Assembly (NCBI RefSeq): GCF_006715175.1
Contig: NZ_VFMQ01000001.1
Span: forward strand, 372,001-436,000
Direction of reading: 5' to 3'
Source of the DNA: Curtobacterium citreum
GTDB taxonomy: Bacteria; Actinomycetota; Actinomycetes; Actinomycetales; Microbacteriaceae
Length of the DNA: 64,000 nucleotides
Positions 57,688 through 64,000 of this stretch are shown here, piece after piece. The translations under genes and the position numbers were made by a program. The notes beneath the pieces are model-generated. The model saw nothing but the letters and a program-made list of their open reading frames with translations, did no database searches and was not told the DNA's origin. Position 1 is the stretch's first letter, and every line of letters starts with the position of its first letter.

Positions 57688-60605
57688 GCGGCACTCCCTT
57701 CCGGGGTCGAGGCTGCGGCGTTGTCGGCGGGGTCGGACTCGGTCGTGTCGGCGATCGGGGCGCGGGAGTCCTCGAGGCGCTGGCGGTCGACCTCGGCACC
57801 GAGGCTCCGGAGCACGTCGAGCACGAGCCCGACGACGACCAGGTAGACCCCGATGTCGAAGAACGTCGCGGTGACGAACTCCACGTGGCCGAGCACGGGG
57901 ACGGTGGCCTCGAAGAACTCGGAGTACAGGGCTTCCTTCCCGAAGAACAGCGGCACGATCGCGGTCGTCGCCGCGGTCGCGACCCCGAGCCCGAGCAGGC
58001 GTCCGGCGCGGACCGGGGCGGCGGCGCCGAGCTCGGCCGGACCACCGGCGAGGTACCGGGCAGCGAGCGCGATCCCGGCGACGAGACCACCGGCGAACCC
58101 ACCGCCGGCGGCGTTGTGCCCGGCGAACAGCAGGTAGAGCGACAGGACGATGAGACCGTGGAACAGCAGGCGCACGACCACGTCGAGCAGGGCCGAGCGA
58201 CCGGTCGGGATCGCGGCACTCGTCGGCAGCCAGGCGCGGGGTTCCCCGTCCGAGCGGTGCTTGTCGCTCGTCACGCTCGAGGGCAGGTCCCGGAGCCGCG
58301 GGAGCGTGTCCTCGCGGGAGTCCAGGAAGATCAGGCTCGCGACGCCCGTGGCCGCGGCGACGACGACGGTCAGCTCGCCGAGGGTGTCCCAGCCGCGCAG
58401 GTCGACGAGGGCGACGTTCACGACGTTCAGGCCGTGCCCGAACGAGCTCGTGAGCGCGGGCAGGTCCGGCCAGAGCGGCTCGGCCGTCCGGGCGGAGGCC
58501 GCGACGACGACGACCGCGAGGGTGACCCCGGCGAGGGCGGCGAAGAGCGCGCGGACGATCCGGAACCGCGAAGGGTTCGCGGTCGCGATCCGCGGGGGGA
58601 GCCGGCGGAGCACGAGCACGAACGCGATGAGCGTCACGGTCTCGACCACGAGCTGCGTGAGCGCGAGGTCGACGGCGCCGTGCAGGACGAAGAGCACGGA
58701 CATGCCGTAGCCGGTGACGCCGACCAGGACGGCCGCGGCGAACCGGGTCTTCGCGGTGAGCACGGCGATCGCCGCGATCGCCATCACGACGACGACGGGC
58801 ACCTGGCCCCACGAGTCCGCGAACCGGACGTGGAACGCCCACGGACCGCCGAGCACCAGGTTCGCGAGGGCCCCGGCGACGAACACCGACAGGATCACGG
58901 TCAGGTAGTAGGGGAGCGAGCCGCGCTGCAGGCTGGCGGTCAGGCCGGTCGCGAAGCGGTCGAGCCCGCGCATGGTCCGGCGGTACGTGCCCGAGGCGCT
59001 CGGCGAGCCCTCGAGCCGGTCCTGCAGGGCGCCGACCGGACGACGGAGCAGGAACAGGGCCGTGCCGCCGAGGAGCGTCAGCGCGGAGATGCCGAGGGCG
59101 GGCTCGAGGCCGTGCCAGAGCGCCAGGTGCGGGACCTCGCCCGGCAGCGCGGCGTCGGCGGCCGCCGGTTCGATGCCGTGCGCGACCACCGGGGTCAGCA
59201 GGCCGAGGACGACCCCGGCGACGGCGAGCACCGACGGCACGACGCCGAGGCCGTGCAGTCCGTGCGGCTCCGTGGCCGCGACCCCGGGCTTCCGGGCGAA
59301 GGTGCCCCAGAGGAAGCGCAGCGAGTACGCCACGGTCAGGACCGACCCGAGCGTGACCCCGATCAGGGCGACCCACGCCCACCCGGCCTGGGCACCGTGC
59401 AGCTCCTCGACGAAGCCGGTGAGCACGGCCTCCTTCGCGACGAAGCCGATCGTCGGCGGCAGCCCGGCCATCGACGCGAGGGCGAGCACGCTCACCACGA
59501 CGAGCCACGGCGTGCGGCGCCCGAGCCCGCTGAGCTTCCGGAGGTCGCGGGTGCCGGTGGCGTGGTCGACCGCCCCGACGACCAGGAAGAGCGTCGACTT
59601 GAAGGTGGCGTGCGCGACGAGCAGGGCGACCCCGCCGAGCGCCAGGGCCGGCACGCCCCATCCGACCGCGAGCACCAGGAAGCCGAGCTGCGCGACGGTG
59701 CCGTACGCGAGCAGGAGCTTGACGTCGGTCTGGCGCAGGGCGCGGTACCCGCCGATGAGCATGCCGGCGACGCCGAGCACCGTGACGGTCTCGCGCCAGC
59801 CGGTCACCAGCGCGAACGCGGGGGCCAGCCGGGCGACGAGGTAGATGCCGGCCTTCACCATCGCCGCGGCGTGCAGGTAGGCGCTGACCGGGGTCGGGGC
59901 GGCCATCGCGGCGGGGAGCCAGAAGTGGAAGGGGACGATCGCCGACTTCGTCAGGGCGCCGAGGAGCACGAGCACGACGGCGACGGGCACGAGCGGACCC
60001 GGCCGGTCGACGAGCTCCGGGGCCCGCGCGATGATGCCGGACAGGCTCGAGGTCCCCGCGGTCACGGACAGGGCGACGAGCCCCGCGAGCATCGCCAGAC
60101 CACCGGCGGTCGTGACGATGAGCGCCTGCATGGCGGCCGCGCGGCTGGCCCGCTTCGCGGCGTCGTGTCCGATGAGCAGGTAGGAGAAGACGGTCGTCGC
60201 CTCCCACAGCACGAAGAGCACGATCACGTCGTCGGCGACCACGAGCCCGTACATCGAGCCGGCGAAGGCGGTCAGGACGCCCGCGAACCGGCCGGTCCCG
60301 GGTTCGTCGCGACCGAAGTACGACGCGCAGTACACGAGCACGAGGGCGCCGACGACGGACACCACGAGCGCGAGCACCCACGACAGGGCGTCCATCCGCA
60401 GCGCGATCGCCAGGTCGAGCTCGGGGATCCACCGCCACGTGCTCGTCACCCCGCCGTGCAGTGCGGCGTCCGTCCGGGCGACGGTCAGCACCGCGGCGGC
60501 GGCCGGTGCGAGGGCGGCGACGTAGAACACGCGGCGCCCGAGCAGGGGGGTCAGGGCGGGGACGATCAGGGCGACGATCGCGAACGCGACGAGGACGGAG
60601 ACCAT
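57684..60605 (-). CDS. mnhA: Mrp antiporter subunit MnhA with fused MnhB domain
   Basis: 973 residues. N-terminal NuoL-like part with FVLWEATTVFSYLLIGHDAA, YLHAAAMVKAGIYLVARLAP and FVAKEAVLTGF; the middle carries the MrpA C-terminal helices; the last ~180 residues (LLFHGLIVLSLYLLFAGHNA onward) are the MnhB domain, so no separate mnhB exists. Together with C-G it forms the hetero-oligomeric Na+/H+ antiporter for pH and salt homeostasis. ATG 60605 has GAGGAGG; TAGGCT (rc 60655-60660) is the likely -10. Confidence 0.95.
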   Translation of the reverse strand: MVSVLVAFAIVALIVPALTPLLGRRVFYVAALAPAAAAVLTVARTDAALHGGVTSTWRWIPELDLAIALRMDALSWVLALVVSVVGALVLVYCASYFGRDEPGTGRFAGVLTAFAGSMYGLVVADDVIVLFVLWEATTVFSYLLIGHDAAKRASRAAAMQALIVTTAGGLAMLAGLVALSVTAGTSSLSGIIARAPELVDRPGPLVPVAVVLVLLGALTKSAIVPFHFWLPAAMAAPTPVSAYLHAAAMVKAGIYLVARLAPAFALVTGWRETVTVLGVAGMLIGGYRALRQTDVKLLLAYGTVAQLGFLVLAVGWGVPALALGGVALLVAHATFKSTLFLVVGAVDHATGTRDLRKLSGLGRRTPWLVVVSVLALASMAGLPPTIGFVAKEAVLTGFVEELHGAQAGWAWVALIGVTLGSVLTVAYSLRFLWGTFARKPGVAATEPHGLHGLGVVPSVLAVAGVVLGLLTPVVAHGIEPAAADAALPGEVPHLALWHGLEPALGISALTLLGGTALFLLRRPVGALQDRLEGSPSASGTYRRTMRGLDRFATGLTASLQRGSLPYYLTVILSVFVAGALANLVLGGPWAFHVRFADSWGQVPVVVVMAIAAIAVLTAKTRFAAAVLVGVTGYGMSVLFVLHGAVDLALTQLVVETVTLIAFVLVLRRLPPRIATANPSRFRIVRALFAALAGVTLAVVVVAASARTAEPLWPDLPALTSSFGHGLNVVNVALVDLRGWDTLGELTVVVAAATGVASLIFLDSREDTLPRLRDLPSSVTSDKHRSDGEPRAWLPTSAAIPTGRSALLDVVVRLLFHGLIVLSLYLLFAGHNAAGGGFAGGLVAGIALAARYLAGGPAELGAAAPVRAGRLLGLGVATAATTAIVPLFFGKEALYSEFFEATVPVLGHVEFVTATFFDIGVYLVVVGLVLDVLRSLGAEVDRQRLEDSRAPIADTTESDPADNAAASTPEGSAA

Positions 60606-60654
60606 CGGGCACCTCCTCGGGGTCGGGCTGCAGTCCGGCTCACTGGGCCCTCAC

Positions 60655-60660
60655 AGCCTA
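60655..60660 (-). promoter_or_regulatory. Likely -10 element of the mnh operon
   Basis: Reads TAGGCT on the minus strand, giving a leader of about 45 nt before mnhA. No clear -35 at the right distance. Confidence 0.45.
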
Positions 60661-60762
60661 CGAGCAGGCGGTTGGCAACTTCCTGTACGGCCGGACAGCC
60701 GGCGACGTGCGGGAGCAGACTGCCCCACCACTCTGCACCGCGACCGGCGCGGGCGTTGCGGG

Positions 60763-61518
60763 TCAGCGCTCGTACGCCTTCGCGGGGATCTGCGTCGCGA
60801 GCTTCCCGCCGGACACGTCGACGAGGGTCCCGGTGACGTACCCGGCTGCGTCGCTCGCGAGGAACACGAGCAGGTCCGCGACGTCGTCGGCCGATTCCCA
60901 CCGCCGGATCGACAGCGTGTCGAGCAGCCGGTCCTGCGCGGCGGACGGCATCTCGGCGAACCCGTTCATCGCGGTCGGCACCATGCCCGGCGCGTACGCG
61001 TTCACGGTGATGCCCCACGGTCCGAGCTCGGACGCGAGCACCCGGGTGAAGGCGACGACCGCGGACTTCGACGCCGCGTACGCCGCGCTCCCGACGCTCG
61101 GCACGATCGCCGCGAACGACGCCGCGTTGAGGATCCGTCCGCGTCCGGCGGCCTGCATGACCGGCGCGACCGCCTGGGCCACCAGGAACGTGCCGCCGAC
61201 GTTGACGTCCATGCACCGGCGCCAGGCGTCCCACCCGAGCTCGGCGACCGTCCCCTCGACGTTGATGCCGGCGTTGTTCACGAGTACGTCGACCGTGCCG
61301 TGCCGGGCGACGACCCCGTCCACCGCCGCGCGCACGGACGCGGGGTCGGTCACGTCGCAGCGGACCTGGTCGACGCCGGTCGTCGGTGCGTCCGGGAACG
61401 CGAGGTCGAGCGCCACCACCCGGCAGCCCTCGGTCACGAACCGGTCGGCGAGCACGGCGCCGATCCCTCGGGCGGCCCCGGTCACGAGGACCACGCGGTC
61501 GGTCAGGTCGAGGTGCAT
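60763..61518 (-). CDS. Classical SDR oxidoreductase
   Basis: 251-residue SDR. TGAARGIGAVLADRFVTEGC, then Asp in VVALDLAF (NAD-type), NNAGINVEG, Ser in NAASFAAI, Tyr-Lys in YAASKSAV, and SGGKLATQIP at the C-terminus. ATG 61518 has AGGAG upstream. It diverges from a second SDR and SMP-30 lactonase; a sugar or polyol dehydrogenase is a reasonable guess. Confidence 0.9.
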   Translation of the reverse strand: MHLDLTDRVVLVTGAARGIGAVLADRFVTEGCRVVALDLAFPDAPTTGVDQVRCDVTDPASVRAAVDGVVARHGTVDVLVNNAGINVEGTVAELGWDAWRRCMDVNVGGTFLVAQAVAPVMQAAGRGRILNAASFAAIVPSVGSAAYAASKSAVVAFTRVLASELGPWGITVNAYAPGMVPTAMNGFAEMPSAAQDRLLDTLSIRRWESADDVADLLVFLASDAAGYVTGTLVDVSGGKLATQIPAKAYER

Positions 61519-61584
61519 CGTCGCTCCTGTCGTCGGTGTCGCGCGCCGACCACCGCGACGCCGCGAGAGCCATACTGTTCCACC

Positions 61585-62304
61585 ATGACGGCGAAGGTGC
61601 TCTGGACCACGGGTGGCGGCAGCGGCATGGGGGCGGCCGGAGCCGTCGCGGCCGCGCGGGACGGCTGGACGGTCGTGCTCAGCGGGCGTCGGGCGGACCG
61701 GCTCGAGCAGGTCGCCGCGACGATCCGCGCCGCGGGTGGCACCGCCGACGTCCTGCCCGTCGACGTCGCCGACGCCGACGCCGTGCGTACGGCGCGGGAC
61801 ACGGTGCTCGAACGGCACGGGAGGCTCGACGGACTGCTGCTCGCGGCGGGCCTGAACACGCCCCGGCGCCGGTGGGACGACCAGTCGCTCGACCAGGTCC
61901 GCGCCGTCCTCGACACGAACCTGACGGCCGTCGTGACCGTCGTCGATGCCGCCCTGCCCGCCCTCCGCGCCACCGGCGGCGTGGTCGTCGCCGTGTCGTC
62001 CTACGCCGGGTGGTCGTTCCAGCCGGGCGCCGGCGTCGCCTACTCGGCGTCGAAGACCGCGCTCGGCTCGGTGGTGCGGACGCTCAACCAGCAGGAGGCG
62101 CAGCACGGGGTCCGGGCGACCCACCTGTGCCCCGGCGACGTCGCGACGGACTTCCTCGACCAGCGCCCCGTCGTGCCGGACGCGGACGCCCGGGCGCGCA
62201 TGCTGCAGCCCGAGGACGTCGGACGGACCGTCGCGTTCGTGCTCGGCGCCGCGCCGCACGTCCGCATCGACGAACTCGTGCTGTCCCCCGTCGCGCAGCA
62301 CTGA
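61585..62304 (+). CDS. SDR oxidoreductase, operon with lactonase
   Basis: 239-residue SDR. The glycine motif is TTGGGSGMGAAGAVAAARDG, then GRRADRLEQV (Arg favouring NADP), LAAGLNTPR, Ser in VVVAVSSYAG, Tyr-Lys in YSASKTAL. ATG 61585 has TACTGT ending 6 nt upstream (leaderless). 24 bp before the lactonase gene, so sugar oxidation to a lactone followed by hydrolysis is a plausible pair. Confidence 0.88.
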   Translation: MTAKVLWTTGGGSGMGAAGAVAAARDGWTVVLSGRRADRLEQVAATIRAAGGTADVLPVDVADADAVRTARDTVLERHGRLDGLLLAAGLNTPRRRWDDQSLDQVRAVLDTNLTAVVTVVDAALPALRATGGVVVAVSSYAGWSFQPGAGVAYSASKTALGSVVRTLNQQEAQHGVRATHLCPGDVATDFLDQRPVVPDADARARMLQPEDVGRTVAFVLGAAPHVRIDELVLSPVAQH

Positions 62305-62328
62305 CCGCAGATCCCGGAGGAGACCCCC

Positions 62329-63198
62329 GTGCAACTCACCGACCTCGTCCCCGACCCCACCGCGCTCGAGCGGATCGCGACCGGCAGCACCTGGGCCGAG
62401 GGGCCGTGCTGGGTCCCCGCCACCGGCACCCTGCGGTGGTCGGACATCCCCGGCGACCGCATCCTCCAGTGGCACGAGGACACCGGGGAGACGACCGAGT
62501 ACGCCACCGGGGTCGAGTTCACGAACGGCCGCGTGCTCGACCGCGACGGCTCGGTTGTCCAGTGCTCGCACGGCCGCCGTCGGATCGAACGGGACCGGGA
62601 CGGCGTCGTCACCCCGATCGTCGACGCGTGGGCCGGCGGACGCCTCAACTCGCCGAACGACGTCGTCGTCGCGCGGGACGGAAGCGTGTGGTTCACCGAC
62701 CCGGCGTACGGCATCACGCAGCCGCGCGAGGGGCACCCCGGCGAGCGGGAGTACGGCGACCACTGGGTGTTCCGGTGCGGCCCCGACGGCGAGGACCTGC
62801 GACCGGTCGTGCTCGACTGCGACGAGCCGAACGGCCTCGCGTTCTCGCCCGACGAGCGGGTGCTCTACGTCGCCAGTTCCTCCGCGGACCTGCCCGTGAT
62901 CCGCGCCTACGATCGCGACGGCGCCCGGGTCAAGAACGGCCGCGAGTTCGTCCGCCTCGACCCCGGGGAGGGGGTGCCGGACGGCATCCGGGTCGACGAG
63001 CACGGCCACGTGTGGTCGTCAACCCACCGCGGGGTCTCCGTGTTCGCACCGGACGGCACCCGGATCGGCGACGTGCCGGTGCCCGAGGTCGTCGCGAACC
63101 TGTGCTTCGGCGGCGCCGACGGTCGCACGCTCTTCGTCACCGCGACCACGTCCGTGCACCGCCTGCGCACCACGACCCGGGACGCAACCAGCATCTGA
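62329..63198 (+). CDS. SMP-30/gluconolactonase-family hydrolase
   Basis: 289-residue six-bladed beta-propeller lactonase. Metal ligands: Glu in WAEGPCW, Asn in NSPNDVVV, Asn in DEPNGLAFS and Asp in VPDGIRVDEHG. It opens sugar lactones to aldonates. GTG 62329 has GGAGGAGA 9 nt upstream. Probably co-transcribed with the preceding SDR. Confidence 0.92.
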   Translation: MQLTDLVPDPTALERIATGSTWAEGPCWVPATGTLRWSDIPGDRILQWHEDTGETTEYATGVEFTNGRVLDRDGSVVQCSHGRRRIERDRDGVVTPIVDAWAGGRLNSPNDVVVARDGSVWFTDPAYGITQPREGHPGEREYGDHWVFRCGPDGEDLRPVVLDCDEPNGLAFSPDERVLYVASSSADLPVIRAYDRDGARVKNGREFVRLDPGEGVPDGIRVDEHGHVWSSTHRGVSVFAPDGTRIGDVPVPEVVANLCFGGADGRTLFVTATTSVHRLRTTTRDATSI

Positions 63199-63200
63199 CA

Positions 63201-63229
63201 TTCCGTTCTGGTCGACTGCGATGTAGTAT
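63201..63229 (+). promoter_or_regulatory. Promoter candidate of the glycosyltransferase
   Basis: TTCCGT (63201-63206), 17 bp, TAGTAT (63224-63229). The surrounding DNA is less GC-rich than the rest of the window, as at other intergenic promoters. Confidence 0.5.
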
Positions 63230-63261
63230 TCCACCGCAGCCGAGAGATCAGGAGTGTCGTC

Positions 63262-64000
63262 ATGCCCGAGGTCGCCATCATCGGGACGCGGGGGTACCCG
63301 TCCTACTACGGCGGGTTCGAGACCGCCGTCCGACAGCTCGCCCCGTCGCTGGCCGAGGCCGGCTGGGACGTCACGGTCTACGGTCGTCCCGGTCAGGAGC
63401 GGTCCGACGACCCGGACCTCGACCCACGCGTCGCCCGGCGCACGACCCGCGGACTCGAGACCCGGTCGCTGTCGACGCTCACGTACGGGCTCACCGCCAC
63501 GCTCGACGTCCTGCGCCGCCGCCCCGACGCCGTCCTCGTGATGAACTGTGCGAACGGGTACTGGCTCCCACTCCTCCGTCTCGCCGGCATCCCCGCGGTC
63601 GTCAACGTCGACGGCCTCGAGTGGGAGCGTGCGAAGTGGGGGCGCCTCGCTCGGACCGTGTTCTGGTGGGGTGCCCGGATGACTGCGCGGTGGGGGACCG
63701 AGTTGGTCTTCGACGCCGAGGCGATCGGACGCTACTGGCGTCGGGAGCTCGGTCGGGACGGCGCAGTCATCCCCTACGGCGGCACGGAGCTCGGCCCACT
63801 GCCGCTCCACGACGACGACGCCGACCTCCACGGCGTGCCCTTCGCGCTCCTGGTCGCCCGGTTCGTCCCGGAGAACACCGTGCCGGAGTTCCTCGCGGCG
63901 GCGCGGCGGATCGGCGAGCGGCACCCGGTGGTGATCGTCGGGTCCACCGGGTACGGCGGCGACCTCGACGAGCAGGCCCGCGCGCTCGCCGACGAGCACC
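63262..64000 (+). CDS. Glycosyltransferase (DUF1972/GT4-like), 3' truncated by window
   Basis: First 246 residues of a glycosyltransferase still open at the window end. IIGTRGYPSYYGGFETAVRQ matches the N-terminus of DUF1972 rhamnosyltransferase-type enzymes acting in cell-wall or exopolysaccharide synthesis; VVNVDGLEWERAKWG and IPYGGTELGPL fit the same group, and ALLVARFVPEN starts the nucleotide-sugar-binding half. ATG 63262 has AGGAG 7 nt upstream. Confidence 0.9.
   Translation, partial: MPEVAIIGTRGYPSYYGGFETAVRQLAPSLAEAGWDVTVYGRPGQERSDDPDLDPRVARRTTRGLETRSLSTLTYGLTATLDVLRRRPDAVLVMNCANGYWLPLLRLAGIPAVVNVDGLEWERAKWGRLARTVFWWGARMTARWGTELVFDAEAIGRYWRRELGRDGAVIPYGGTELGPLPLHDDDADLHGVPFALLVARFVPENTVPEFLAAARRIGERHPVVIVGSTGYGGDLDEQARALADEH

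Noticed and set aside
57885..60836. 983-residue plus-strand frame opposite mnhA
   Set aside because: Antisense shadow of a conserved membrane protein, composed mainly of Glu/Arg/Gly/His/Asp repeats.

Overview
The window is very GC-rich (about 72 percent by eye) with strong G/C third-position codon bias. Its gene content points to a Microbacteriaceae actinobacterium, most likely Curtobacterium or a close relative: actinobacterial ClpC, a 6C RNA, a short NAGS-type argA, aztABCD-like zinc uptake, an Mrp antiporter with MnhA and MnhB fused, an actinobacterial SOS box and many apparently leaderless genes. The genus is inferred from gene content and base composition only. No phage, insertion sequence or CRISPR array is visible.

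Layout. 1-9.3 kb is housekeeping: the 3' part of clpC, a 6C RNA, an alpha/beta hydrolase, an SRPBCC protein, argA-type NAGS, cspA, radA, an SGNH hydrolase and tRNA-Ser(CGA). 9.5-11.2 kb holds three small unrecognised genes and a decayed stretch. 11.2-20.8 kb is sugar operon 1: a secreted clan-A glycoside hydrolase diverges from GH36 alpha-galactosidase, an ABC sugar importer and a LacI regulator, with three matching operator copies between the divergent genes and a 65-residue HTH-only LacI fragment at the end. 20.8-24.6 kb carries two acetyltransferases, a membrane protein, a BLUF blue-light sensor and a PfkB sugar kinase. 24.7-28.6 kb carries glgX, a LexA-box small gene and a second LacI regulator. 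28.8-34.3 kb is sugar operon 2: GH42 beta-galactosidase and a second ABC importer behind a promoter with two perfect TGGGAGCGCTCCCA operators.

34.5-37.5 kb has a TetR/acetyltransferase pair with its operator, an epimerase-like protein and an orphan ECF sigma factor. 37.6-42.5 kb is a zinc-uptake locus (two AztD-like proteins, AztC, AztB and divergent AztA) with two Zur-like boxes. It is followed by cutC, an M81 peptidase, a secreted trypsin-like protease, two short-chain dehydrogenases, two MarR regulators, two MFS exporters and SoxR. 54.3-60.6 kb is the mnhA(B)CDEFG Na+/H+ antiporter operon with 4-bp overlaps at every junction. 60.8-64 kb holds two dehydrogenases plus an SMP-30 lactonase, suggesting oxidative sugar catabolism, and the start of a glycosyltransferase.

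Two signals are not explained by genes. (1) About eleven copies of one palindrome family (outer arms GGACGGGAGG/CCTCCCGTCC, perfect stems up to 22 bp, with compensatory changes) lie mostly at gene 3' ends. (2) A 125-bp dispersed element is present twice (27114-27238 and 47670-47794, opposite orientations, gap-free, 95 of 125 identical by hand count), each with one of the palindromes on the same side. Gene starts also show a striking rule: about sixteen have TANNNT ending exactly 6-7 nt before the start codon, the signature of leaderless transcripts.
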